From positions 1-44,461 of the forward strand of contig JAITQO010000004.1 of the NCBI GenBank assembly GCA_031288835.1: a stretch of DNA of 44,461 nucleotides, written 5' to 3'. The translations under genes and the position numbers were made by a program. The notes below the pieces were generated by a model. The model saw only the letters and a list, made by a program, of their open reading frames with translations. It did no database searches and was not told where the DNA came from. The DNA is from Rickettsiales bacterium. Its GTDB lineage: Bacteria; Pseudomonadota; Alphaproteobacteria; Rs-D84. Positions 33,050 to 41,196 of this stretch are shown here, in pieces; position 1 is the first letter of the stretch, and each line of letters starts with the position of its first letter.

Positions 33050-33538
33050 ATGAAAAAGTTTCCGCTTCTGGCTTCCTGCCTTCTGCTTCTCTCGTCCTGC
33101 GGCTTTTCCCCGATGTACTCGGACAACGCGGCGCTGCAGAAAGAGCTGGCGGACATTTACATAGCGCCGATTGCGGGAACAAACGGAATAGGCCTGCGCA
33201 ATCGCCTGATTCTGGCATGGAACACGGCGAACGAGACGGCGGCGAAATATCATCTGTCCGTAAAATTGAACGAACCGGAAACAATTTACAAAGGCCTGCA
33301 GCGCTCCGGCGACGCGACATGGGAGGAAGTTCGCATAAGGGCGGCGTGGGAACTAAAGTCCGGCGGCAAAACAATCGCGAAATCATCCGAGACCGCGTCG
33401 GAATCGTATACGTTCGTATCCGACCTGGTGTCGGCGAACGCGTCTAAAATATCGGCCATTGATAATGCGATTCAGGAAATAGGAAACCAGATTGAACTGA
33501 AAGTGAACGCGAAATTAAAACGCGGCGACGCGCGATGA
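33050..33538 (+). CDS. lptE: LptE-type LPS-assembly lipoprotein
   Basis: A 162-residue lipoprotein: MKKFPLLASCLLLLSSCGF has a clear lipobox (L-S-S-C, Cys17), and GFSPMY directly after it is the alphaproteobacterial LptE hallmark. LptE plugs the LptD barrel that inserts LPS into the outer leaflet. Sequence conservation is otherwise low, as usual for LptE. Position supports the call: the stop overlaps the holA start (ATGA), and lptE-holA is a conserved neighbourhood that usually follows leuS. Here leuS is absent and a perfect -10 box precedes lptE. Confidence 0.88.
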   Translation: MKKFPLLASCLLLLSSCGFSPMYSDNAALQKELADIYIAPIAGTNGIGLRNRLILAWNTANETAAKYHLSVKLNEPETIYKGLQRSGDATWEEVRIRAAWELKSGGKTIAKSSETASESYTFVSDLVSANASKISAIDNAIQEIGNQIELKVNAKLKRGDAR

Positions 33539-34542
33539 CCGGTATGAAAATTAAAGAAACCGATTTTCCAAACATTTTGAAAAACAACCTGGCGGGCGTG
33601 CCGGCGATTTTGATATACGGCCCCGACAACGGGAAAATCGGGGATTTCGTGGATAAGATTATAGATAGGCTCGAAGTGCCGGCGGACAATATAATTTCGG
33701 CGGACGGCATGACGTTCAGGGACAAATACGACGCGTTTTATGCCGACGCGTGCTCGGCCTCGATGTTCGGGGGAAATAAACTGCTGCTGGTTCACGACCC
33801 GGACGGACGGGATTTCGCACTGCTGGAAAATCTGTGCGAATCCCCGTCCCTGTGCGCGCCGGTGATAATAACCTGCGGGGAACTGGACGGCAAAAGCACC
33901 CTGCGCAAATATTTCGAGGAACACGAAAGATGCGCCGCCCTGCCCCTTTACGCAGACAGCGAGCAGTCGTTGGGCACGCTGATTCGCGCGGAATTGTCAA
34001 AACACGGCGTCAAGCAAATCGAAGGCGACGCGATGTCTTACATGCTTCAGCACCTGGGCAAAGACCGCGGAATCGCGCGCGGATTTTTGGAAAAAATCGC
34101 GCTGTATGCCGACGACAAGAAAACCGTTTCGCTCGAAGACGCGCAGATGTGCCTGCCCGACGCCGGAGCGGCCAGCATCGATGATTTCAAGTTCAATCTG
34201 ACTGCGGGAAACATATCGCTTACCTTGCGGGCGCTGGACAGACTGTTTGCGGAAAACGTGAATGCGGCGCAATTGGTGCGCGTGATGGGCGGCCATTTCA
34301 AAGACCTGACGAACTGCGTCGCCGGGGGAATCATGCCGCGCGTTTTCTGGAAATACACCGGCCTGTTCGACGCGGCGAGGAAAATATGGACCGAGCCGGA
34401 ATTGTCGGCGGTTCTCGTGAAACTGAACAAATTGGAGAGCGACACGCGCAGCGGCCTGAACGCCGAGATAATATTCCGAGACTTTGCGCTGAAACTGGCG
34501 ACGCACACATACAAATTGGCAAATATAAGAAAAAAGAAATAG
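33535..34542 (+). CDS. holA: DNA polymerase III subunit delta
   Basis: A 335-residue clamp-loader delta subunit that opens the beta clamp. The N-terminal segment AILIYGPDNGKIGDFVDKII and the mid-region ASMFGGNKLLLVHDPD match the HolA fold, and GGHFKDLTNC with the late helical collar completes it. It overlaps lptE by four bases (ATGA); a second possible start is the ATG at 33544. It is co-transcribed with lptE. Confidence 0.92.
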   Translation: MTGMKIKETDFPNILKNNLAGVPAILIYGPDNGKIGDFVDKIIDRLEVPADNIISADGMTFRDKYDAFYADACSASMFGGNKLLLVHDPDGRDFALLENLCESPSLCAPVIITCGELDGKSTLRKYFEEHERCAALPLYADSEQSLGTLIRAELSKHGVKQIEGDAMSYMLQHLGKDRGIARGFLEKIALYADDKKTVSLEDAQMCLPDAGAASIDDFKFNLTAGNISLTLRALDRLFAENVNAAQLVRVMGGHFKDLTNCVAGGIMPRVFWKYTGLFDAARKIWTEPELSAVLVKLNKLESDTRSGLNAEIIFRDFALKLATHTYKLANIRKKK

Positions 34543-34577
34543 AAAATCCCGCCAGGCCTTGAAATTATTCGGCGAAA

Positions 34578-35285
34578 TTATCTTTCGTTTACGATTTTTC
34601 TCATCACCGGTTCTACAAACGGAGAATGGCATTTCGACCTTGCGGTTTTCGGAGTCGTGTTAGTCTCTTTAGCGAATTTCTTTACGAATTCGTAATGTCT
34701 CGGAAAATATCCTTGCGCACCAATGGTAATCTCTCCGCTGACGAAACGTCGGGCGGCCCGGATTTCAAGGCTGCGCGCTTTATTGCTTATCTTTTCATAA
34801 TGCGACATATCAAAATACCCGTCCGTCATCAACTTTTTTACGCCATCCATAACGATTTGCGAAAAATGCGGTTTGTCCTGTTCGTATAACATGCTGCGGA
34901 AGACATCCTCGCTGACCTTGACATGCTTCGCGACCGCGGCGTGCAAGTCGGATATCGAAAGAAACGTTCCGTCCAATCCTGATGCCGACAATTTATCCAA
35001 AACTTGCTTGATTTGCACTTCCTTGAATCCATATTTTGGAGACAAATCCAGGTTCAGGTATTCCGAATCAATCAGGTCGGCAATTCGCCTTTTTACGGCA
35101 AACACCCCGCGTTTTGGCGAATTTAGGCAGCATTTTCCGCGCATAGTGCCAATCTTCGCGGCCGGATTCAGCGTATTGATGGCGCGGAACGCTTCCTCAT
35201 ACGTGCAGAACTTCGGCATTTCACCCAAAACCTGCAATTCAAGCAAGACCTCCGCAGCATCCATGATAATTTTAATCGTATCCAT
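34578..35285 (-). CDS. Unknown cytoplasmic protein with strong divergent promoter
   Basis: A 235-residue protein with no signal or transmembrane segment. It is helical and Lys/Arg-rich with TYEEAFRAINTLNPAAKIG, a KCCLNSPKRGVFAVKRRI segment and a C-terminal NTTPKTARSKCHSPF segment, possibly a nucleic-acid-binding fold. I recognise no family. The gene is more A+T-rich than its neighbours. The ATG at 35285 is only 10 nt from a perfect TATAAT and lacks a Shine-Dalgarno sequence; a second ATG is at 35264. It is divergent from a structured RNA gene and convergent with holA. Confidence 0.65.
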   Translation of the reverse strand: MDTIKIIMDAAEVLLELQVLGEMPKFCTYEEAFRAINTLNPAAKIGTMRGKCCLNSPKRGVFAVKRRIADLIDSEYLNLDLSPKYGFKEVQIKQVLDKLSASGLDGTFLSISDLHAAVAKHVKVSEDVFRSMLYEQDKPHFSQIVMDGVKKLMTDGYFDMSHYEKISNKARSLEIRAARRFVSGEITIGAQGYFPRHYEFVKKFAKETNTTPKTARSKCHSPFVEPVMRKIVNER

Positions 35286-35295
35286 AACAACATCA

Positions 35296-35325
35296 ATTAT
35301 ACTATACCAAATATAACTCTGTCAA
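35296..35325 (-). promoter_or_regulatory. Near-consensus promoter of the unknown gene
   Basis: Read on the minus strand: perfect TTGACA, 18-nt spacer, perfect TATAAT. The -10 box ends 10 nt before the ATG, implying a leader of only a few bases. Confidence 0.75.
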
Positions 35326-35374
35326 TATTTTTGTCCATCATTATGAATGCGACAAAAAACTTTCAACAAGATAC

Positions 35375-35403
35375 TTGACAAATATGATTTTGTGTATTAT
35401 ATT
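35375..35403 (+). promoter_or_regulatory. Strong promoter of the structured RNA
   Basis: Perfect TTGACA, 17-nt spacer, TATATT. The predicted start is near 35409-35411, just where the first helix of the RNA begins. Confidence 0.75.
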
Positions 35404-35409
35404 TTCGAC

Positions 35410-35593
35410 AATCAAGGGGAACCTAGACTCCCTCCTACATTCTCTCTCCTCTAGCCCCCTTGATTACTTAGAGGATAGAGAGCGGCGAGAGTTTTGGGAC
35501 AACCTTTTTTGCTCTTTTTGTAAAAAGAGCGTTTTCTCCTTTCCTTCCTTTTGTAGGTTGTCCCATAAAAATCGGCTTCGGCCGATTTTTATT
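35410..35593 (+). ncRNA. Structured small RNA, class unknown
   Basis: About 185 nt from its own promoter to an intrinsic terminator. Helix A: 35410-35419 pairs with 35456-35465 (10 bp, perfect). Helix B: 35441-35452 pairs with 35470-35481 (11 of 12). A and B interlock, forming a pseudoknot or two alternative folds. Helix C: 35495-35505 pairs with 35555-35565 (11 bp, perfect) and encloses hairpin D, GCTCTTTTT/AAAAAGAGC, at 35511-35530. The terminator has a UUCG loop. C/U-rich stretches (CTCCCTCCT, TCTCTCTCCTCT, TCTCCTTTCCTTCC) could pair with Shine-Dalgarno sequences. It does not fit 6S, SRP, tmRNA or RNase P RNA. It ends about 225 bp before rne and contains no convincing open frame. Confidence 0.7.
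35567..35593 (+). terminator. Intrinsic terminator with UUCG loop
   Basis: AAAAATCGGC-TTCG-GCCGATTTTT: a 10-bp stem with a UUCG tetraloop and U tract at the end of the structured RNA. Confidence 0.9.
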
Positions 35594-35639
35594 GGAAAGA
35601 ATGAAGGTTTTTGTTCGCATGATTGCTTATGCATCTTGC

Positions 35640-35668
35640 TGGACAAACCAGAAAATTTATGCTAAACT
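35640..35668 (+). promoter_or_regulatory. Probable rne promoter
   Basis: TGGACA, 17-nt spacer, TAAACT, preceded by a TG-like extended -10 base pair. This would give rne a leader of about 145 nt with AAAGGA before its ATG, independent of the upstream RNA terminator. I see no other feature between 35594 and 35820. Confidence 0.45.
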
Positions 35669-35819
35669 CCTAAAATCAGCAAAAACATGGTGCAAATGTT
35701 TGCAATTTTTTGTCTTTTGGCGATGATTGTTATCACAGCGCTGATTCCAACAATGGCGGTTGCCTGCGGAATCCAAAAGATACGGCCGTGCTTTATGCTG
35801 AAAAACAAAGGATTTGATT

Positions 35820-37613
35820 ATGAAAAATATTTATATAGATGCGGCCCACCAGGAGGAGACCCGCGTCGTCGTGATGGATGGAAACAGGGTATCTGACTTT
35901 GATATAGAAACCACAACCAAGCCGCAAATCAAGGGAAACGTTTATCTGGCAAAAGTCACGCGCATAGAGCCGTCGTTGCAGGCCGCGTTCATAAACTACG
36001 GCGCCGACAAGAACGGATTTCTGCCATTTTCGGAAATACATCCGGATTACTATCAGGTCGATACGGAAAAGAAAAAACGCATTCTGGAACTGGCGCATGC
36101 GAATATTGTCGACGACGATGAAGATTTTGACGACGAAAACGCCGATGTCGCCGAATACGACGACGAGTCGGCGGGCGAAGACAACAAAGAGCTGACCAAA
36201 CGCGCCAGCGAGTTCAAGATTCAGGATGTCATAAAAACCAACCAACTCATTCTGGTTCAGGGCGTGAAGGAAGAGCGCGGAAACAAGGGCGCGTCAATGA
36301 CGACATTCCTGTCGCTGGCGGGACGATTCGCCGTTTTGATGCCGAACAGCCGCAAACGGAACGGATACGGAATCTCCAAGAAAATCTCGGACCGGGCCGA
36401 AAGGGCGCGCCTGCGCGATATTCTGCACAAATTAAAGATTCCGAAGGGGATGACCCTGGTTCTGCGCACGGCCGCGTTCGGCGCGGACGCGGGGGAAATT
36501 GAAAAAGATTACGACTTTCTGGTCAGCGAATGGAATGAAATCAGAAAGAACACCCTGGAGTCGACGGCGCCGTCAATCATTCATGCCGAGGATTCGCTGC
36601 TGGTGCGCGTGATTCGAGACTTCATAACCGACCCGAACGACGCCTTGACGATACAAGGAGACGAGGCGCTTGATTCGGCGATTCGATATTACCAGCAGTT
36701 ATACGGGAAAAAACCCGGGAAAAAACAGATTGTCAAATACAACGACCTGGCGAAGCCGCTGTTTTCGAGAATGGGAATCGAGCGGCAGCTGGAAGGGCTT
36801 CACGGCCCGTATGTGACGCTGCCGAGCGGCGGTTCGCTGGTCATCAACCAGACCGAGGCGATGGTGACGATTGATGTGAACTCTTCCAAAGCAATTAACG
36901 AAACGGACATCGAGAAGACCGCAATCGCCACGAATATGGAGGCGGCCGAGGAAATAGGGCTGCAATTGCGGCTGCGCGACCTGGCCGGAATAATCGCAAT
37001 CGACTTCATCGACATGGAGGACGAGCGCAACAACCGGAAACTGGAGCAAAAAGTGCGCGAGGTCATGCGGCGCGACCGCGCAAGGACGCAGGTGTCGAAA
37101 ATAAACTCGTTCGGCGTCCTGATGCTGTCGCGCCAGCGCATGCGCTCGTCGTTCATAGAAAGTTCGTACGTCCAATGCCCGTATTGCAGGGGCTCCGGCA
37201 TAGTACCCAGCATACAGACGGCCGCGCTGATACTGTTCCGGCATTTGCAGGACAAAATCGCGGCGAAAACGGCGGGCAAGTTCATAATGACGGTTCCGAC
37301 CGACATAGCGATTTACCTGTTGAACCAAAAACGCGCGGAGATAAACGAATTAGAGCAGGAGTTCGGCACGGAAATCGCGATTGTCGGAGATGATTCGATG
37401 CTGAACATCGCGGACTATACGATTCAGCGCGCCGGAAAGGACGAGCCGAAGACGGACGACCTGCTGAGCGCGCACAAGCCGGCGACAGAGGTGAAAAAGA
37501 AAAACGAATCGCATCAGAACGCCAGGAGAACCGTGATAGAAACCCGCAGAAAGATAAAACCGAAACAGAGGCAGAAAAAGAAAAATAGCATCTGGCGGAA
37601 AATCATTGGATAA
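35820..37613 (+). CDS. rne: Ribonuclease E/G
   Basis: A 597-residue endoribonuclease of the RNase E/G family. The S1 region (about 35-165) is interrupted by an acidic insert (VDDDEDFDDENADV), as in alphaproteobacterial RNase E. The catalytic aspartates lie in TIDVNSSK (about 351) and IAIDFIDM (about 395). The zinc-link motif is QCPYCRGSG (about 452). The C-terminal extension is short and Lys/Arg-rich, so the long scaffold that binds degradosome partners in larger RNase E proteins is missing or very reduced. I chose the ATG at 35820 with AAAGGA seven bases upstream. The BepA-like protease gene follows after about 80 bp on the same strand. Confidence 0.93.
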   Translation: MKNIYIDAAHQEETRVVVMDGNRVSDFDIETTTKPQIKGNVYLAKVTRIEPSLQAAFINYGADKNGFLPFSEIHPDYYQVDTEKKKRILELAHANIVDDDEDFDDENADVAEYDDESAGEDNKELTKRASEFKIQDVIKTNQLILVQGVKEERGNKGASMTTFLSLAGRFAVLMPNSRKRNGYGISKKISDRAERARLRDILHKLKIPKGMTLVLRTAAFGADAGEIEKDYDFLVSEWNEIRKNTLESTAPSIIHAEDSLLVRVIRDFITDPNDALTIQGDEALDSAIRYYQQLYGKKPGKKQIVKYNDLAKPLFSRMGIERQLEGLHGPYVTLPSGGSLVINQTEAMVTIDVNSSKAINETDIEKTAIATNMEAAEEIGLQLRLRDLAGIIAIDFIDMEDERNNRKLEQKVREVMRRDRARTQVSKINSFGVLMLSRQRMRSSFIESSYVQCPYCRGSGIVPSIQTAALILFRHLQDKIAAKTAGKFIMTVPTDIAIYLLNQKRAEINELEQEFGTEIAIVGDDSMLNIADYTIQRAGKDEPKTDDLLSAHKPATEVKKKNESHQNARRTVIETRRKIKPKQRQKKKNSIWRKIIG

Positions 37614-37690
37614 CCGCGCGGCGCGCTTTTCCTCATTATTTGGAAAGGCGCGGCGCGAACAGGCAAATAGCTCGGCGTCTCCGAAAAAAG

Positions 37691-38956
37691 ATGAGAAAAC
37701 TTTTTTTCTTTTTGTCATATGTCTTCTTTTTTCCCGCTCTTTTCGCCGCCACGGAAATCCGCGATACGAAAATAGAATCCGCACTGGAGGAAATAATCCG
37801 CCCGATTGCGGCAGCTGCGAACATAAAGCCGAAAATTCATGTTGTTTCGGACAACGCGTTCAATGCCTCCACAGAGGGCGGCGCGGATATATTCATAAAT
37901 ACCGGACTTTTGGTCAAGATTGACACCCCGGCGGAGTTGCAGGCGGTGCTGGCGCACGAAATCGGACACGTAAATCTGGGACACATCGCGCAGATGGGGG
38001 CAAAGGCGCGGGCGGAAACGTCGCGCAGCATGGCAGTGCAGGCTCTGGGGGTCGGGCTGATTGCGCTGAACCCGCAGGCGGCAATCGGCGTGATAATGGG
38101 CGCGGGCGGAATGGCGCTTCAATCGATGTTGGCGTTCACCAGGGACGAGGAACGCGCGGCGGATGACTATGCGGTGAAACTTTTGTCAAAGGCCGGCAGC
38201 GCCCCGGATGCCCTGCTTTCCGTTTTCAGAAAAATGCAAAACTCGCAGGAAAGCAAAATTAACCCGAACAACATCAACCATCCCCTCACCGAAGAGAGAA
38301 TAAAAAATATAAAACTTCAGATAGAAAACGAAGCGGGGGAAAAAAAGAAAAACAATGGGGCATCTGCAACCGCGTCATTACGGCTTGTCCAGGCGAAACT
38401 AATTGCCTATCTCGAGCCGAATCGGGTCAAAACATTGTATCCGGATTCCGATAAAACGGACAAGGCGCTATACGCGCGGGCAATCGCCAGGATGCGCGGA
38501 GGAGATTTGGATTCGGCGAAAACTGGAACACTGACGCTGATTTCGCGGCACAAGGAAAATCCTTATTTTTACGAGCTTCTCGGCGACATAGAGTTTCAGT
38601 TCGGACACTATGACGACAGTATTCGCGCATATGAAGAATCGCTGCAAAAACTTTCCGGAAACAAAATGCAAATCGAAACCGCGCTGGCGCTGGTTTTGTC
38701 CGAACGAAGAAAGCCCGGCGATTTGGAACGCGCCGGCGCGCTTTGCAAAAAATCAGTCCTGGCCGAACCGATGCCGCTGGCATACTGGGTTTTGGCCAAG
38801 GCGGACGAAAAGCGCGCGGATTATTATCTGGCGGAATACCATTATCTCGCCGGCGACAAGAAGCGCGCGAAACAATACGCGAAACAGGCGGTTAAAAAGT
38901 TAAAAAAAGATTCCCCGGAGTACTTGAAAGCCAAAGACATCGCGGAATTGGAATAA
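37691..38956 (+). CDS. BepA/YfgC-like periplasmic M48 metalloprotease with TPR repeats
   Basis: A 421-residue protein with a signal peptide (about 1-20). The zinc site HEIGH is at 89-93, inside LAHEIGHVNLGH, with the third ligand Glu in DEERAADDYA. The second half (about 250-415) is made of TPR-like helices (YFYELLGDIEFQFGHYDDS). BepA-type proteases degrade or assist stalled outer-membrane barrels such as LptD at the BAM complex, which fits the many barrel, LPS and BamE-like genes in the window. I chose the ATG at 37691, directly before the signal peptide. It probably shares a transcript with rne. Confidence 0.88.
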   Translation: MRKLFFFLSYVFFFPALFAATEIRDTKIESALEEIIRPIAAAANIKPKIHVVSDNAFNASTEGGADIFINTGLLVKIDTPAELQAVLAHEIGHVNLGHIAQMGAKARAETSRSMAVQALGVGLIALNPQAAIGVIMGAGGMALQSMLAFTRDEERAADDYAVKLLSKAGSAPDALLSVFRKMQNSQESKINPNNINHPLTEERIKNIKLQIENEAGEKKKNNGASATASLRLVQAKLIAYLEPNRVKTLYPDSDKTDKALYARAIARMRGGDLDSAKTGTLTLISRHKENPYFYELLGDIEFQFGHYDDSIRAYEESLQKLSGNKMQIETALALVLSERRKPGDLERAGALCKKSVLAEPMPLAYWVLAKADEKRADYYLAEYHYLAGDKKRAKQYAKQAVKKLKKDSPEYLKAKDIAELE

Positions 38957-39216
38957 CATCCGGCATGACATTTTCCCCTTGTCATGCAGAAATACCCACG
39001 TCTTTCCAATATGCGTACCTGTCATTCTGCACCAACAGTTCAGGTGAAGTATCAACCGATTCCAACCACTGCCGATATTACTGCATATGACAACTCTGAC
39101 ACTCAAAGAAGAGGTCTTTACACTTCGAATCCAGACAGGCGTCATTATACCCGAGTTCATTGTCAAACACAAAGGAAATAAGTAATTTGAGTATTGATGC
39201 GAATCGCACTCACAAA
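38957..39216. other. Intergenic region with degenerate GTCATNC motifs
   Basis: 260 bp between two convergent genes. TTGTCATGCAGAAA (38980s) and CCTGTCATTCTGC (39020s) are degenerate copies of the TGTCATTC end of the dispersed repeat. The short open frames here lack ribosome-binding sites. No terminator is clear. Confidence 0.35.
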
Positions 39217-40305
39217 CTAATTAGCAACCAACGCATCGGCCACGATTCGCATCGGCGATTTATCGCCGCGGTGCCACAAATGGTCGACGTTCTCTAACTC
39301 CGAAATTATTTTCTCAGAATCAACCCTCTCGGCTTCGGCGATTATATTTTCCGCCGTGACCTCCCTGCCGTTCAATTCCGGATAAATCTTCTTTCCGGCG
39401 AGTATGTTCACCAAACTTTTCCATTTGATTTTCAGCACGAATCTTGAAACCACCGCCGTCAGCCAGCTTGGACGCCAGACCACCACCGCCGGAACGCGCA
39501 TAATCGCCAATTCCGCCGTCGCGGTTCCGATGACCGATACCGCAAACCTCGTTTCGTTATACAAATCATACCTTTTGGCGAACGGAATCAGCCTGGGCTT
39601 CACGCGCCACGATTTCGTTTCGCGCCCGATGAAATCCCGCGTCGTTTCGGTTACGGGAATCGCATAGTCATATTCTGGACGCCGCGCCGTGACCGCGGCA
39701 TAAATCGGCAACACCTTCGATACCTCGCCCATTCTGCTGCCCGGCAGCAAAGCGATGTATTTTTTATCCGCGTTTCTCATCTCGCGGCGAACGATTCCGT
39801 AAATCGGATATCCTATCACCTCGGTATCCAATCCGTATTTCTCAAAATACGATTTTTCAAAATCAAAAAAACAGAACAGCCTGTCAAAAATCTTCGCGTA
39901 TTTTTTCGCGCGCCTTGCGCCCCACGCCCAAACCATCGGCGCGACAACATGATAGAACTTCGTTCTCGCTCCGGCCCGTCGCGCCCGTTTTATAACGCGC
40001 GACGCGAACGACGGGCTGTCAACCGTCAGAACGACATCCGGCTTCTCCGAAGCAATCGCGGCCGCCGCGCGCCTGATTCGTTCCAGCAGAGTCCGCGATT
40101 TTCTCATCACTTCGCCCACGCCCATCACCGACAAATCCGAGATAGAAAACAATGTCTTCAGCCCGGCGGCCGCCATCATGTCGCCGCCGATTCCGACAAA
40201 ACGCATGTCCGGATTTTTTTCCAGCGCGACGCGCATTAATTCGCCGCCCAAGACATCCCCGCTGACTTCGCCCGCAATGATGAAAACTTTTTTCCCGCGC
40301 GTCAT
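39217..40305 (-). CDS. lpxB: Lipid-A-disaccharide synthase
   Basis: A 362-residue GT-B glycosyltransferase that joins lipid X to UDP-2,3-diacylglucosamine. The N-terminus has IIAGEVSGDVLGG, followed by FVGIGGDMMAAAGL, SVMGVGEV, PMVWAWGARRAKK and LLPGSRMGEV, all diagnostic. It starts at 40305, overlapping the lpxA stop by four bases (ATGA), so translation is coupled. lpxI, which often stands between these two genes, is elsewhere in this genome. Confidence 0.96.
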   Translation of the reverse strand: MTRGKKVFIIAGEVSGDVLGGELMRVALEKNPDMRFVGIGGDMMAAAGLKTLFSISDLSVMGVGEVMRKSRTLLERIRRAAAAIASEKPDVVLTVDSPSFASRVIKRARRAGARTKFYHVVAPMVWAWGARRAKKYAKIFDRLFCFFDFEKSYFEKYGLDTEVIGYPIYGIVRREMRNADKKYIALLPGSRMGEVSKVLPIYAAVTARRPEYDYAIPVTETTRDFIGRETKSWRVKPRLIPFAKRYDLYNETRFAVSVIGTATAELAIMRVPAVVVWRPSWLTAVVSRFVLKIKWKSLVNILAGKKIYPELNGREVTAENIIAEAERVDSEKIISELENVDHLWHRGDKSPMRIVADALVAN

Positions 40306-41102
40306 GTATAATTCAATTTCGCGCCTGCGGTGATTCCGCGTCCCGAACGGTTCTCAATAAAATCCAGCGCGTTCATCGCATGCCTGTTGTCCCTGACCTG
40401 TTTTCTCAGTTTTGCAATTTTGTCCGCCAATTCCCCCGGCTCGTTCCCAAGAATTGAAGAATATACCATATGAATCGCATGCATATCCTCGTTCGTAAAT
40501 CCGTGCCGCGCAAGCCCGACCCTGTTGATTGTCCGATACCGCGCCGGCAGCCCCTCGTAAATCACATACGGCGGAATGTCCACCGGCGTTCCGGACATCG
40601 CGCCCAAGAACGCGTAGCAGCCGATGTGGCAGAATTGGTGCACCGCCGACATCGCGCTGATGATTGCAAAATCCTCGATTTCCACATGTCCTGCCAGCTG
40701 AACCAAATTGGACAGGACAATATTATTGCCCAGCTGGCAGTCATGCGCGACATGGGCGTTGACCATAATCTGGCAGTCATCGCCGATTTTCGTCCCCTTG
40801 CTTGCCGGGGTCCCGGATTGGATTGTGGCGTATTCGCGTATCCTGCAGCGCTTCCCGATTTTCAGGCCCGTCATTTCGGAATCATCCTGAAACTTCAGGT
40901 CCTGCCCCTTGACGCCGACTGCCGCGAAAGGATAAATAATCGTATCGTCGCCAATTTCGGTCTTGCCGCCGACAACCACATGCGAAACCAATTCCACACG
41001 GTCGCCGAGCTTGACATCCCTGCCGACAACGCAATACGGGCCGACTTTGACATCCTTGCCAAGAACCGCGCCTTCCTCGATAATAGCAGTCTTATCTATC
41101 AT
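40302..41102 (-). CDS. lpxA: UDP-N-acetylglucosamine acyltransferase
   Basis: A 266-residue hexapeptide-repeat enzyme, close to the usual 262, that performs the first step of lipid A synthesis. The left-handed beta-helix runs to about residue 190. NAHVAHDCQLGNN contains the catalytic His, and GLARHGF with the C-terminal helices completes the fold. I chose the ATG at 41102; an upstream TTG frame would add 14 residues not found in the family. No Shine-Dalgarno sequence is visible and a perfect TATAAT ends 9 nt upstream. It is the first gene of an lpxA-lpxB unit; lpxD and fabZ are not adjacent. Confidence 0.96.
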   Translation of the reverse strand: MIDKTAIIEEGAVLGKDVKVGPYCVVGRDVKLGDRVELVSHVVVGGKTEIGDDTIIYPFAAVGVKGQDLKFQDDSEMTGLKIGKRCRIREYATIQSGTPASKGTKIGDDCQIMVNAHVAHDCQLGNNIVLSNLVQLAGHVEIEDFAIISAMSAVHQFCHIGCYAFLGAMSGTPVDIPPYVIYEGLPARYRTINRVGLARHGFTNEDMHAIHMVYSSILGNEPGELADKIAKLRKQVRDNRHAMNALDFIENRSGRGITAGAKLNYT

Positions 41103-41111
41103 AGTGCAGGC

Positions 41112-41117
41112 ATTATA
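41112..41117 (-). promoter_or_regulatory. -10 box of lpxA
   Basis: A perfect TATAAT on the minus strand, 9 nt before the lpxA ATG. No clear -35 box at 16-18 nt, so another factor or an extended contact may be needed. Confidence 0.4.
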
Positions 41118-41196
41118 ACCAATTGCATCCAAACCGGCATTCAATGTTTATAACCAATTATAACAAACAGCGGCAAATTCTCAATCTTTCGCCCAC

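Noticed and set aside
35410-35593. Assignment of the structured RNA to 6S, SRP, tmRNA or RNase P RNA
   Set aside because: The 5' and 3' ends do not pair as in 6S RNA, the SRP GGAAGCAGCC-type loop and tmRNA tag are absent, and it is too short for RNase P RNA.
35687-35896. Hydrophobic 69-codon frame just before rne
   Set aside because: The N-terminus looks like a signal peptide, but there is no ribosome-binding site and the frame runs into the rne coding region out of phase.
38984-39181. Short open frames between the BepA-like gene and lpxB
   Set aside because: No ribosome-binding site, and the sequence consists partly of degenerate repeat motifs.
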